From Streptomyces cathayae (GTDB lineage Bacteria > Actinomycetota > Actinomycetes > Streptomycetales > Streptomycetaceae), in NCBI RefSeq assembly GCF_029760955.1, contig NZ_CP121682.1, positions 6,448,001 through 6,512,000 of the forward strand: a DNA stretch of 64,000 bases, read 5' to 3'. The translations under genes and the position numbers were made by a program. The notes under the pieces were generated by a model. The model worked only from the letters and a program-made list of their open reading frames with translations. It did no database searches and had not been told where the DNA came from. This document shows positions 29,115 through 38,324 of the stretch, in pieces; position 1 is the first letter of the stretch, and every line of letters begins with the position of its first letter.

Positions 29115-30179
29115 GTGATCACCACCTCGGGCCTGAGCAAGGTCTACCGCTCTCGCGGACGCGAGGTCACCGCCCTGGACGGCGTCGACCTGCACGTCCG
29201 CGAAGGCGAGGTCTACGGCGTCATCGGCCAGTCCGGCGCCGGCAAGTCCTCGCTCATCCGCTGTGTCAACCTGCTCGAGCGCCCCACCTCGGGCACCGTG
29301 ACCGTGGCCGGGCAGGACCTCACCGCCCTGGCCGGGCGCGGCCCGCGCGCCGGGCGGGAACTGCGGCAGGCGCGCAGCCGTATCGGCATGGTCTTCCAGC
29401 ACTTCAACCTGCTCTCCTCGCGCACCGTGCAGGACAACGTCGAACTGCCGCTGGAGATCCTCGGGCAGTCGGGGAAGGAACGTTCCCTCAAGGCGCTGGA
29501 ACTGCTCGACCTGGTGGGCCTCGCCGACAAGGCCAAGGCCTACCCCGCCCAGCTCTCCGGCGGCCAGAAGCAGCGCGTCGGCATCGCCCGCGCACTGGCC
29601 GGCGATCCGAAGGTGCTGCTGTCCGACGAGGCCACCAGCGCGCTCGACCCGGAGACCACCCGCTCGATCCTGGCGCTGCTGCGCGACCTGAACCGCCAGC
29701 TCGGCCTGACCGTCCTGCTCATCACGCACGAGATGGACGTCGTGAAGACGATCTGCGACTCGGCCGCGCTGATGGAGAAGGGCCGGATCGTCGAGTCCGG
29801 CACGGTCACCGAACTCCTCGCCACCCCCGGCTCCGAACTGGCCTCCGCGCTGTTCCCGGTCGCCGGTGAGGCCTCGGGCGACGACCGCACCGTCCTGGAC
29901 GTCACCTTCCAGGGCGAGAGCGCGACCCAGCCGGTCATCTCCCAGCTGGCCCGTACCTACAACATCGACATATCGATCCTCGGTGCCGCCATCGACACCG
30001 TCGGAGGTCTCCAGGTGGGCAGGATGCGCATCGAACTCCCGGGCCGCTACGAGGACAACGTCGTGCCGATCGGCTTCCTGCGGGAGCAGGGGCTGCAGAT
30101 CGACGTCGTCGAGCGGGCGGCACAGGCGGCGCAGACCGCGCGGACCGCGCGGACCCTCGTGAAGGAGACGGCCAAGTGA
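29115..30179 (+). CDS. metN: Methionine ABC transporter ATP-binding protein
   Basis: The protein has 354 residues from GTG. Walker A is GQSGAGKSSL, the Q loop is VFQHFNLL, the signature is LSGGQKQRVGIA, Walker B is VLLSDEATSALD and the switch His is in LLITHEMDV. The last about 90 residues form the methionine-sensing NIL domain (FQGESATQPVISQLARTYN). GTG 29100 would add five residues. It overlaps metI by four bases. Confidence 0.92.
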   Translation: MITTSGLSKVYRSRGREVTALDGVDLHVREGEVYGVIGQSGAGKSSLIRCVNLLERPTSGTVTVAGQDLTALAGRGPRAGRELRQARSRIGMVFQHFNLLSSRTVQDNVELPLEILGQSGKERSLKALELLDLVGLADKAKAYPAQLSGGQKQRVGIARALAGDPKVLLSDEATSALDPETTRSILALLRDLNRQLGLTVLLITHEMDVVKTICDSAALMEKGRIVESGTVTELLATPGSELASALFPVAGEASGDDRTVLDVTFQGESATQPVISQLARTYNIDISILGAAIDTVGGLQVGRMRIELPGRYEDNVVPIGFLREQGLQIDVVERAAQAAQTARTARTLVKETAK

Positions 30180-30913
30180 CCTGGTCCCAGATGCAGCCCC
30201 TGCTGGAACAGGCGTGCTGGGAAACACTGGTCATGGTGGGCTGGTCCACCCTGATCTCCGTCGTCGTCGGGCTCCCGATCGGCGTGCTGCTCGTCCTCAC
30301 CGACAGGGGCGGGCTGCTGCAGAACAGCCTGGTGAACAAGGTCGTCGGCCAGATCGTGAACGTCGGCCGCTCGATGCCGTTCATCATCCTCATGGTCGCC
30401 CTGATGAGCTTCACCCGCTGGATCACCGGGACGACCATCGGCAGCGAGGCCGCGATCGTGCCGCTCGCCATCGGCGGCATCCCCTTCTTCGCCCGGCTCG
30501 TCGAGACGGCCGTGCGCGAAGTGGACCACGGACTCGTCGAGGCCGTGCAGGCCATGGGCGGCAACACCTGGACGATCGTCCGCAGGGTCCTCGTGCCCGA
30601 GGCGCTGCCCTCGCTGATCGCCAGCACCACCACCACGATCATCGCCCTCATCGGCTACTCGGCCATGGCCGGCACCGTGGGCGGCGGCGGACTCGGCGAC
30701 CTCGCGGTCCGCTACGGCTACCAGCGCTTCGAGACCGGGCTGATGTGGGTCACCGTCGCGATCCTCGCCGTGGCCATCTCCCTCATCCAGTTCGCCGGCG
30801 ACTACGCGGCCCGCTCCCTGCACCACCGCGGCGGACGCCCGGACGCCGGGCCGAAGCTGCGGCTGCTCAAGACCAGGGAACCGGCGACGGCCGACGCCGG
30901 CAAGACCGGGTGA
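30176..30913 (+). CDS. metI: Methionine ABC transporter permease
   Basis: The protein has 245 residues with five predicted helices. The coupling EAA loop is EAVQAMGGNTWTIVRRVLVPEALP, as in MetI. GYSAMAGTVGGGGLGDLA is typical of the family. It starts with GTG inside the metN stop. The C-terminal 30 residues are a charged extension. It forms the membrane channel with MetN as motor. Confidence 0.93.
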   Translation: MTWSQMQPLLEQACWETLVMVGWSTLISVVVGLPIGVLLVLTDRGGLLQNSLVNKVVGQIVNVGRSMPFIILMVALMSFTRWITGTTIGSEAAIVPLAIGGIPFFARLVETAVREVDHGLVEAVQAMGGNTWTIVRRVLVPEALPSLIASTTTTIIALIGYSAMAGTVGGGGLGDLAVRYGYQRFETGLMWVTVAILAVAISLIQFAGDYAARSLHHRGGRPDAGPKLRLLKTREPATADAGKTG

Positions 30914-31027
30914 ACCCGGCCCGCCCTCAGTCTTCCGTCCCCTAGACCCCCGTAGACCCCCACTTCCCCGAAGGCCCCGCACCACCCCGAGCCGGGGCCG
31001 CACCACCCTGAAGGAAAGGCACTTTTC

Positions 31028-31855
31028 GTGCGTAACACCGTCAAGATCACCACCGCTGTCCTCGCCGTCGGAGCCCTCAGCCTCGGCCTCACCGCCTGCG
31101 GCTCGGAGGAGAAGTCCGGATCCGACGCCTCCGGCACGCTGACCGTCGCCGCGAGCCCCGTGCCGCACGCCGAGATCCTCAACTTCGTCAAGGACAACCT
31201 GGCCGAGAAGGCCGGGCTCGACCTGGAGGTCAAGGAGGTCACCGACTACGTCACGCCGAACACCTCCACGGAGGACGGCTCGGTGGACGCCAACTACTTC
31301 CAGACCCAGGCGTACCTCGACGACTTCAACCAGAAGAACGGCACGCACATCGTGCCCGCCGGCGACGTGCACCTGGAGCCGCTCGGCCTCTACTCCCAGA
31401 AGGTCAAGGAAGCCGACGAGCTGAAGAGCGGCGCGACCATCGCCATCCCCAACGACACCATCAACGAGGGACGCGCGCTGCAGCTGCTCGCGGCCAACAA
31501 GATCATCACGATCAAGGACGGCGTCGGCTTCGAGGCGACCCCCTCGGACATCACCGAGAACCCGAAGAAGCTCAAGTTCAAGGAGCTGGAGGCGGCCCAG
31601 ACGCCGCGCGCCCTGGCCGACGTCGACGCCGCGGTCGTCAACGGCAACTACGCCATCGGGGCCGACCTCAAGCCGGCCGAGGACGCCCTCGTCCTCGAGG
31701 CCGCCGAGGGCAACCCGCACGCCAACTTCCTCGCCGTCAAGGAGGGCAACGAGGACGACCCGCGCGTGAAGAAGCTCGCCGAGCTCCTCACCTCCGACGA
31801 GGTCAAGAAGTTCATCGACGACAAGTACGCCGGTTCGGTCGTCGCCGCCTTCTGA
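31028..31855 (+). CDS. metQ: Methionine-binding lipoprotein
   Basis: The protein has 275 residues. The signal peptide ends in the lipobox LTAC with lipidated C24. The NlpA-type binding fold shows TVAASPVPHAEIL, VTDYVTPN, DANYFQTQAYLD and IAIPNDTINEGRAL. It hands D- or L-methionine to MetNI. GTG start after GAAAGGCA-type site; 114 bases separate it from metI. Confidence 0.93.
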   Translation: MRNTVKITTAVLAVGALSLGLTACGSEEKSGSDASGTLTVAASPVPHAEILNFVKDNLAEKAGLDLEVKEVTDYVTPNTSTEDGSVDANYFQTQAYLDDFNQKNGTHIVPAGDVHLEPLGLYSQKVKEADELKSGATIAIPNDTINEGRALQLLAANKIITIKDGVGFEATPSDITENPKKLKFKELEAAQTPRALADVDAAVVNGNYAIGADLKPAEDALVLEAAEGNPHANFLAVKEGNEDDPRVKKLAELLTSDEVKKFIDDKYAGSVVAAF

Positions 31856-31906
31856 TCCGGGGGACGCGCGCACCGCGAGCACCACGCGCTCGACCCGTCC
31901 GGCACC

Positions 31907-31943
31907 CACGGGGGCCACTCCGGTACACGGAGTGGCCCCCGTG
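31907..31943 (+). terminator. Terminator of the metNIQ operon
   Basis: CACGGGGGCCACTCCG pairs perfectly over 16 bp with its complement around GTACA, about 50 bases after the metQ stop. Confidence 0.8.
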
Positions 31944-32029
31944 GTGCGGTTCGGTGCTTTCATGCTGCATGCTGGGCAGTTCAGCAGGACCTGACGGTCC
32001 CGAAGGTCTCGAAGGTTACGGAGCGGCGC

Positions 32030-32671
32030 ATGACGAGCAGCACCTTCCCCAACATCTCCATCAGCACGGAGCGGTTGGTGCTGCGTCCCCTCGACGAGGA
32101 CGACGTCCCCGCCCTGGCCGAGATGATGAACGACGAACAGGTCGCCGCCTGGACCGACGTTCCCCGGCCCTTCACCGAAACGGCCGTCCGCACCTGGATC
32201 ACCGAGGAGTCCCCCGCCGAACGGATGGCCGGACGGGGGATCGACCTCGCCGTCACCGAGTTCCTCACCCAGCGCCTGGTCGGCGTCATCCGGCTCACCG
32301 GCACCGACTGGCACATCCGGTCCACCGAACTGTCGTACATCGTCGCCCCCTGGGCGCGGGGCGAGGGATACGCCTCCGAGGCCGCGCTCGCCACCGCCCA
32401 GTGGCTCTTCGGCGACCAGAAGCTGGAACGCGTCGAGCTGCGCACCGCCGCCGACAACACCGCCTCGCAACAGGTCGCCCAGAAGATCGGCTGCATCAGT
32501 GAGGGCGTCCTGCGCAACGCCTGCATAGCCCACGTCCGCACCGAGGACGGCGGCTGGACGGACGTCCGCACCGACTTCATCGTCTGGAGCCTGCTGCCGG
32601 AGGACCTCGAGGGCGGGTCCGGACCCCTGGCCGACACCGGCGAGTTCACCACCCTCAGCGACTGGAGCTGA
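32030..32671 (+). CDS. GNAT-family (RimJ/RimL-type) acetyltransferase
   Basis: The protein has 213 residues. It opens ISTERLVLRPLDEDDVPALAE, typical of RimJ-like enzymes, then ELSYIVAPWARGEGYASEAA (acetyl-CoA site) and VELRTAADNTASQQVAQKIG. About 20 residues of acidic tail follow the fold. It may acetylate protein N-termini or small molecules; the target is unknown. It is the first gene before the corrin genes but 152 bases separate them. Confidence 0.82.
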   Translation: MTSSTFPNISISTERLVLRPLDEDDVPALAEMMNDEQVAAWTDVPRPFTETAVRTWITEESPAERMAGRGIDLAVTEFLTQRLVGVIRLTGTDWHIRSTELSYIVAPWARGEGYASEAALATAQWLFGDQKLERVELRTAADNTASQQVAQKIGCISEGVLRNACIAHVRTEDGGWTDVRTDFIVWSLLPEDLEGGSGPLADTGEFTTLSDWS

Positions 32672-32823
32672 CCCTCCGCGAACCCGCGGCCGACGGTATC
32701 GTCCACCCACTGCATGGCCGTACCAGGTACTCTCACCAGGCCCGCCCGCGGGCGCGGCGGCCGACGACGGACCCGCGTACACCCCCCCAGACGACCCGCG
32801 CACAACCCAGGAGACTGACGACG

Positions 32824-34035
32824 ATGGCCGACCGGGTCACGGTGATCGGCTGGGACGGTTCGCCGCTGACCGCAGCGGCCCGCGCCGCACTGGGCGCCGC
32901 CACCCTGGTGGCGGGCGCCCCGCACCACCTGGAACTCCCCGAGGTACCCGCGGGCGCCGAGCGCGTCCGGCTCGGCAGCGCCGCCCTGGCCGCCCGCCGG
33001 GTCGCCGGCCACCGCGGCACGGCGGTGGTCCTCGCCGACGGCGACCCCGGCTTCTTCGGCGTCGTACGGACCCTGCGCGCACCCGAGTTCGGCCTGGAGG
33101 TCGAGGTCGTCCCCGCCGTCTCCTCGGTCGCCGCCGCCTTCGCCAGGGCCGGAATGCCCTGGGACGACGCACAGGTGGTCGTCGCACACCGCCGAACCCT
33201 GCGACGCGCGGTGAACGTCTGCCGAGCCCACAGCAAAGTGGCGGTCCTCACCTCTCCCGGAGCAGGCCCCGCCGAACTGGGCCTGCTCATGGAGGGCGTC
33301 CACCGCACCTTCGTCATCTGTGAGGAACTCGGCACCGCTCGCGAACAGGTCAGCGTCGTCACCTCCGACAAGGCAGCCGACCACACCTGGCGCGACCCCA
33401 ACGTCGTCATCGTGATCGGTGGCCCGGCCGCCGCCGGCGAGTCCGGCGGCTGGATCGCCGGACGCGACCCCGCCGCGGGCCCGCGCGGCTGGACACTGCC
33501 GGCCGAGGCCTACGGCGGTGAACTCGGCGAGGGCGAGCGGGAGCCGCTGCGCGTCTCCCAACTCGCCCGGCTCGGACCGCGGCCGGGCGACCTCGTGTGG
33601 GACATCGGCTGCGGCAGCGGTGCCTTCGCCACCGAGGCGGCACGGGCCGGCGCCGGGGTCATCGCCGTCGACGGCGACCCGCGGGCCTGCGCGCGCACCG
33701 AGTCCACCGCCCGCCGGTACGGCGTCCAGCTCCAGATCGTGCACGGCACCGCCCCGCACGTCCTGGAGGACCTCCCGGAACCGGACGTCGTCCGGGTCGG
33801 CGGCGGGGGAGCGGCGGTGGTCACGGCGGTCGCCGACCGCCGCCCGCAGCGCATCGTCACGCACGCCGCCACCCGCGACGCGGCCGAACGCATCGGCCGG
33901 GAGCTGACGGAACACGGCTACACCGTCGAGTGCGCCCTCCTGCAGTCCGTCGAACTCGACACCAGGGCCTGGACGGAGACGGAGCGGAGCGTCGCGTTCC
34001 TGCTCAGCGGCGTACTGCCCGCGCGCACCCCCTGA
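32824..34035 (+). CDS. cobL: Precorrin-6Y C5,15-methyltransferase (CbiE-CbiT fusion)
   Basis: The protein has 403 residues. The N-terminal half (about 1-200) is a CbiE-type tetrapyrrole methylase with LADGDPGFFGVVRTL and VVPAVSSVAAAFARAGMPW. The C-terminal half is a CbiT-type Rossmann methyltransferase with DLVWDIGCGSGAFATEAA. It methylates C5 and C15 and decarboxylates the acetate chain during cobalamin ring synthesis. It lies upstream of the bluB-cobT fusion. Confidence 0.92.
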   Translation: MADRVTVIGWDGSPLTAAARAALGAATLVAGAPHHLELPEVPAGAERVRLGSAALAARRVAGHRGTAVVLADGDPGFFGVVRTLRAPEFGLEVEVVPAVSSVAAAFARAGMPWDDAQVVVAHRRTLRRAVNVCRAHSKVAVLTSPGAGPAELGLLMEGVHRTFVICEELGTAREQVSVVTSDKAADHTWRDPNVVIVIGGPAAAGESGGWIAGRDPAAGPRGWTLPAEAYGGELGEGEREPLRVSQLARLGPRPGDLVWDIGCGSGAFATEAARAGAGVIAVDGDPRACARTESTARRYGVQLQIVHGTAPHVLEDLPEPDVVRVGGGGAAVVTAVADRRPQRIVTHAATRDAAERIGRELTEHGYTVECALLQSVELDTRAWTETERSVAFLLSGVLPARTP

Positions 34036-34416
34036 TAGCGTCCCCCGGCCCCGATGCCGTCCCCGTGATCGGGTTGTCGTACCGCTCGCGGTAGGCTGGC
34101 CGATCGTTGTACCGCAACTCGGACGCTCGCCGACTCGTCGGCCGATGTACCGAAAACACGCCCCTTTCGGGGTGTGTGTGGTACGGCGGAACCCAAGGAC
34201 GCGCAACGTGGCGCAGTCCACAGCGGAACCGTCGCCGATCAAGCTGACGCGACGGCACTACGGCAGCGACAATGCCAGTGAATGGCTTTGTCTCCTTTTC
34301 TCGGCAGGCCGTTCGTGCCGCTGGGGACGCACGCTCGTTCTTCAGTGTGGGGCGGTCGGTGCGCCGTTCCGGGTGAGCTGGTCGTAGGAGCACTAACCGA
34401 TGGGCGAGGGGTACGC
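34036..34416 (+). other. Leader region before bluB-cobT, with a doubtful 59-codon frame
   Basis: A GTG at 34208 opens a frame to 34387 reading VAQSTAEPSPIKLTRRHYG and then a Cys/Trp-rich tail. Its codon use is less biased than neighbours after the first third, so it is doubtful. A seven-codon frame (MGEGYA) at 34399 ends in ATGA over the bluB-cobT start. No cobalamin riboswitch is recognised. A CCGAAAACACGCCCCTTTCGG hairpin-like segment lies near 34148. Confidence 0.35.
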
Positions 34417-37400
34417 ATGACCGACACCGGCCAGGTCCCGGGCGAGGAACTGCCGGAGAACGCAGGCATGGTGGAGCAGCCGGGCGTCCCCGCGCCCGAC
34501 CCGTACACCTACCTCTCCGAGAGTTCCGCCGAAGACGAAGAGCTGCTGCTGCCCGGTGCCCAGGGCGCCTGGGGCAACGAGGTCGCCCCACCCGCGCCCG
34601 AGCCGGTCGTCGAGACCGTGCACGAGCCGGGACCGCACGAGACGGCCGGCCGGGACACCGGCTCGGTCGACCTCGGCGGTGTCCGCCTCCCCGAACCGGA
34701 GCGGGCGCAGGCACCCGGCCGCGCGTTCACGCACGAGCCGGCGGTGCCGGCGGTGCCGCGCCGTCCGTTGCACCTCGGCCCGCCCATCCCCAGCGCCACC
34801 ACCGGCCCGGTCCGCTCGCTCGCCGACCGCGGTCCGGCCGACGTGCCGGTGCGCCAGGTCGGCCCGCCGGTCGTCGGCCCCGAGTACCTCGACGTGCCGC
34901 GGCCCCGGGAGGCGGCCCCGCAGACGGCGGAGCCCTGGGTCGCCCCGGCGCCGGTGGGCGCGGGCGCGCCGGCCCAGGCGGAAGCGGTTGCTCCGTCGCC
35001 GCAGCCGGTGGGCGCAGCCCAGGCACTCGTCACCCGTGTCCCGACGGAGGCGGGCGCCACCGCTGAGGCGCAGGTCGCGACGGAGGACGTGGTGTCGGCG
35101 GTGCCCTCGCAGACACCGGCGGCACCTGAGGCGGAGACCCCTGCGGTGCCGGAGACGCCTGCGCCGGTGGCGGCAGCGGTCGCGGAGGAACAGCAGGGCG
35201 CCGAGAGTGCCGAGAGTGCGCCCGTACCGACGGCGGCCGATGCGGGCGGAGCCGGCATGAGTCCTGCCGCTGACGCCGTGCCTCCCGTCGCTCCGGAAGC
35301 CGGTCAGGGCGCCGGTCTCCCGGCGACCACGGCGCCGACCGCCGGGGGACCGGCCGCCGAGGCGGCCGACGCCATGGTCGCCGGGGCCGAGGTCACGGGG
35401 CAGGAGGGGCCCGTACCCGTCGTCGCCATGGCGCCGGGAGTTCCGGACCAGGAACCCGTGGCCGCCCGGACGCCGGAGAGCGTCACCCCCGACGCCGCCC
35501 GCCCCGACGCGGACGCGACGGATGCCGCTGCCGCCGAGGCGGGGGCGACGACCGGTGACGCCGCCGTTCCCGCAGCGACCGGCGAGGCGGACGCCGGGGC
35601 CCACGATCCCCACGGGCCGGTCACCGGCCAGGCCGTCCCGCACATGGCTGCCGTGACCGCTGCCGCCGCCGTGACCGCTGTGGGTGACGAGGAGGCATCG
35701 GCCTCCGTGCCCCCGGCCGCAGTCGACGGCATTCCGGCACCCGGGCACGCCCCCGCAACGGAAACGGAGCAGCCGGTACCCGCGCCCGGCCCGGCGGAGA
35801 CAGCCGAAGCCCCCGACCCTGCCGCACCCGCGCCCGCACCCGCACCTGACGCGGTGCCCGCTCCTGACGCGGCAGCCGAACCGCTCCTCCCGCAGCCGGA
35901 GGCCGAGCCGGTCGCAGAAAGCCCGAACAGCGGGCACCAGCCGGTCATCTCCCCGGTCCAGGGACCGCAGCAGGCCCAGCCCCAGGCTCCGACCGTTCCC
36001 TTCGCCCCGCCCGTCCAGGAGGCGTGGGCGCCCCTTCCCGGGTCTCCGGCCGCTTCGGACACCGAGGCCCCCGCCCCGGACGCGGCCCCTGCAGCCGGAC
36101 CCGGGCCGGCCCCCGACGGCGCCGCTCTCCCGGAGGCCCGGCCGGAGCAGGCGCCGGAGGAGTCCGTCTCCCCGGAGGGGAACGTTCCGGTCACCCCGCA
36201 CCTCGCGCCGACGCCGCCGCAGCCCCTGACCCTCCCCACCGAGGAACAGCCCGCGCCGGAAGCCGCCGCCCCGGTGCCCGCACCCCACCCGGCCGACGCC
36301 ACCGGCACCGACGCGCTGCCCCCAGCACCGGCCCGGAACGAGCCGATCCACAACGACCAGGCCCAGAACGAACCCGCGCAGAACCCGGACGACCTGGACA
36401 CCCAGGGCGCCGGAGTGCCCGACACCGCACCGCCCGCGGGTCCCCCCGCCCCCGGCTACGACGCCGCCGAGCGCGAGGCCGTACTGAAGGTCATGCGGGA
36501 GCGCCGGGACATCCGTAACGGCTTCCGCGACGACCCCATCCCGCACGAGGTCCTGCTCCGCGTCCTGGAGGCCGCCCACACGGCGCCTTCCGTGGGCCAC
36601 TCGCAGCCCTGGGACTTCGTCGTCATCCGTTCCGCCGAGACCCGGCGCGGCATGCACGAACTGGCCACGCGTCAGCGCGACGCCTACGCCAAGACCCTGC
36701 CCAAGGGCCGGGCGAAGCAGTTCAAGGAACTGAAGATCGAGGCCATCCTCGACACCCCGGTGAACATCGTCGTCACCGCCGATCCGACCCGTGGCGGCCG
36801 GCACACACTGGGGCGGCACACCCAGCCCCAGATGGCGCCGTACTCCTCCGCGCTGGCCGTCGAGAACCTGTGGCTCGCCGCGCGCGCCGAGGGACTCGGA
36901 GTCGGCTGGGTCAGCTTCTTCGACGAGCGCGAGATGGTCCGCGCGCTGGGCCTGCCCGAGCACCTCGAGGTCGTCGCCTACCTCTGCGTGGGCTACGTCG
37001 ACGAGTTCCCGGACGAGCCCGAGCTGATGCAGGCGGGCTGGTCCAAGCGGCGCCCGCTGTCCTGGGTCGTGCACGAGGAGACCTACGGCAGACGTGCGCT
37101 GCCCGGCGAGGACCCGCACGACCTGCTCGCGGAGACCGTCGCGCAGATCCGTCCGCTGGACGCCAAGGCGCTCGGCGAGGCGTGGGAGCGGCAGAAGCGC
37201 ATGACCAAGCCGGCCGGCGCGCTCGGCATGCTGGAGATCATCTCCGCGCAGCTGGCCGGGCTGTCCCGCCAGTGCCCGCCGCCCGTCCCGGAGCCCGCGG
37301 CCGTCGCGGTCTTCGCGGGCGACCACGGCGTGCACGCCCAGGGCGTCACCCCGTGGCCGCAGGAGGTCACCGCCCAGATGGTGGCCAACTTCCTCGGCGG

Positions 37401-38172
37401 GGGAGCGGTCTGCAACGCCTTCGCCACCCAGGTGGGCGCCGAGGTCTGCGTCGTCGACGTGGGGGTGGCCTCCGACCTTCCGGCCACCCCCGGACTGCTG
37501 CCGCGCAAGGTCCGGGCCGGAACCTCCGACATGACCGCCGGCCCCGCGATGACCCGCGAGGAGGCCAAGCAGGCCATCGAGGTGGGTATCGAGACCGCCC
37601 GCGACCTGGTCGCGGCCGGCAACAAGGCCCTGCTCACCGGTGAGATGGGCATCGCCAACACCACCGCGTCCGCCGCCCTGATCTCGGTCTTCACCGGCGC
37701 GGACCCGGCGGAGGTCACCGGCCGGGGCACCGGCATCAACGACGAGACCCTGGTCCGCAAGACCGAGGTCGTGCGCCGCGCCCTCGAACTGCACCGGCCG
37801 GACCCGGCCGACCCCCTCGGCGTCCTCGCCGCCGTCGGCGGCTTCGAACACGCGGCCATGGTCGGCCTGCTCCTCGGCGGCGCGTCGCTGCGTACGCCGG
37901 TGATCCTGGACGGCGTCAGCGCCGGGGCCGCGGCCCTGGTGGCCCGGGCCATCGCCCCCGAGGTGCTGGCCGCCTGCATCGCCGGACACCGCAGCGCCGA
38001 GCCCGGCCATGTGGCCGCCCTCAACAAGCTGGGTCTGCGCCCGCTGGTCGACCTCGACCTGCGCCTCGGTGAGGGCACGGGCGCGCTGCTCGCCCTGCCG
38101 ATGGTGCAGAGCACGGCGCGTGTCATGCACGAGGTGGCGACGTTCGACTCGGCGGGCGTCACCGAGAAGTAG
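34417..38172 (+). CDS. 5,6-dimethylbenzimidazole synthase / nicotinate-nucleotide:DMB phosphoribosyltransferase fusion
   Basis: The protein has 1251 residues. Residues 1 to about 680 are Ala/Pro/Glu-rich low-complexity sequence, likely disordered. BluB (about 685-895) shows RRDIRNGFRDDPIPHEVLLR, APSVGHSQPWDFVVIRS and GLGVGWVSFFD. It uses FMN and oxygen to make the lower ligand base. CobT (about 900-1245) shows VFAGDHGVHAQGVTPWPQEV, TGEMGIANTTASAA and ILDGVSAGAAAL with the catalytic Glu of the DGxxxxE-like region further on. CobT would use the BluB product directly. ATG 34417 has GAGGGG upstream. Confidence 0.88.
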   Translation: MTDTGQVPGEELPENAGMVEQPGVPAPDPYTYLSESSAEDEELLLPGAQGAWGNEVAPPAPEPVVETVHEPGPHETAGRDTGSVDLGGVRLPEPERAQAPGRAFTHEPAVPAVPRRPLHLGPPIPSATTGPVRSLADRGPADVPVRQVGPPVVGPEYLDVPRPREAAPQTAEPWVAPAPVGAGAPAQAEAVAPSPQPVGAAQALVTRVPTEAGATAEAQVATEDVVSAVPSQTPAAPEAETPAVPETPAPVAAAVAEEQQGAESAESAPVPTAADAGGAGMSPAADAVPPVAPEAGQGAGLPATTAPTAGGPAAEAADAMVAGAEVTGQEGPVPVVAMAPGVPDQEPVAARTPESVTPDAARPDADATDAAAAEAGATTGDAAVPAATGEADAGAHDPHGPVTGQAVPHMAAVTAAAAVTAVGDEEASASVPPAAVDGIPAPGHAPATETEQPVPAPGPAETAEAPDPAAPAPAPAPDAVPAPDAAAEPLLPQPEAEPVAESPNSGHQPVISPVQGPQQAQPQAPTVPFAPPVQEAWAPLPGSPAASDTEAPAPDAAPAAGPGPAPDGAALPEARPEQAPEESVSPEGNVPVTPHLAPTPPQPLTLPTEEQPAPEAAAPVPAPHPADATGTDALPPAPARNEPIHNDQAQNEPAQNPDDLDTQGAGVPDTAPPAGPPAPGYDAAEREAVLKVMRERRDIRNGFRDDPIPHEVLLRVLEAAHTAPSVGHSQPWDFVVIRSAETRRGMHELATRQRDAYAKTLPKGRAKQFKELKIEAILDTPVNIVVTADPTRGGRHTLGRHTQPQMAPYSSALAVENLWLAARAEGLGVGWVSFFDEREMVRALGLPEHLEVVAYLCVGYVDEFPDEPELMQAGWSKRRPLSWVVHEETYGRRALPGEDPHDLLAETVAQIRPLDAKALGEAWERQKRMTKPAGALGMLEIISAQLAGLSRQCPPPVPEPAAVAVFAGDHGVHAQGVTPWPQEVTAQMVANFLGGGAVCNAFATQVGAEVCVVDVGVASDLPATPGLLPRKVRAGTSDMTAGPAMTREEAKQAIEVGIETARDLVAAGNKALLTGEMGIANTTASAALISVFTGADPAEVTGRGTGINDETLVRKTEVVRRALELHRPDPADPLGVLAAVGGFEHAAMVGLLLGGASLRTPVILDGVSAGAAALVARAIAPEVLAACIAGHRSAEPGHVAALNKLGLRPLVDLDLRLGEGTGALLALPMVQSTARVMHEVATFDSAGVTEK

Positions 38173-38177
38173 CAGGT

Positions 38178-38223
38178 GCCCGGCGGGGGCGGGGCGGCGA
38201 CCGCCGCCCCGCCCCCGCCGGGC
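38178..38223 (+). terminator. Very strong GC hairpin terminator
   Basis: A perfect 21-bp stem (left arm starting GCCCGGCGGGGGCGGGGC) closes a GACC loop five bases after the bluB-cobT stop. No T tract follows. Confidence 0.75.
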
Positions 38224-38324
38224 GCTGAAGCCCCCATCCGCACACCCCATCCGCACACCGCACGTCAGGGCCGCTCCAGTGCCGTAGCGCCCGCGCACGC
38301 CGCCCGTACGAGGAGCCGCACCTC

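Noticed and set aside
34036..34416. Cobalamin riboswitch before bluB-cobT
   Set aside because: No GCCACTG B12-box or the associated conserved stems were found.
34393..38298. 1301-codon antisense frame opposite bluB-cobT
   Set aside because: Mirror of strong G/C third-position bias in the real gene; Gly/Arg-rich with no domain.
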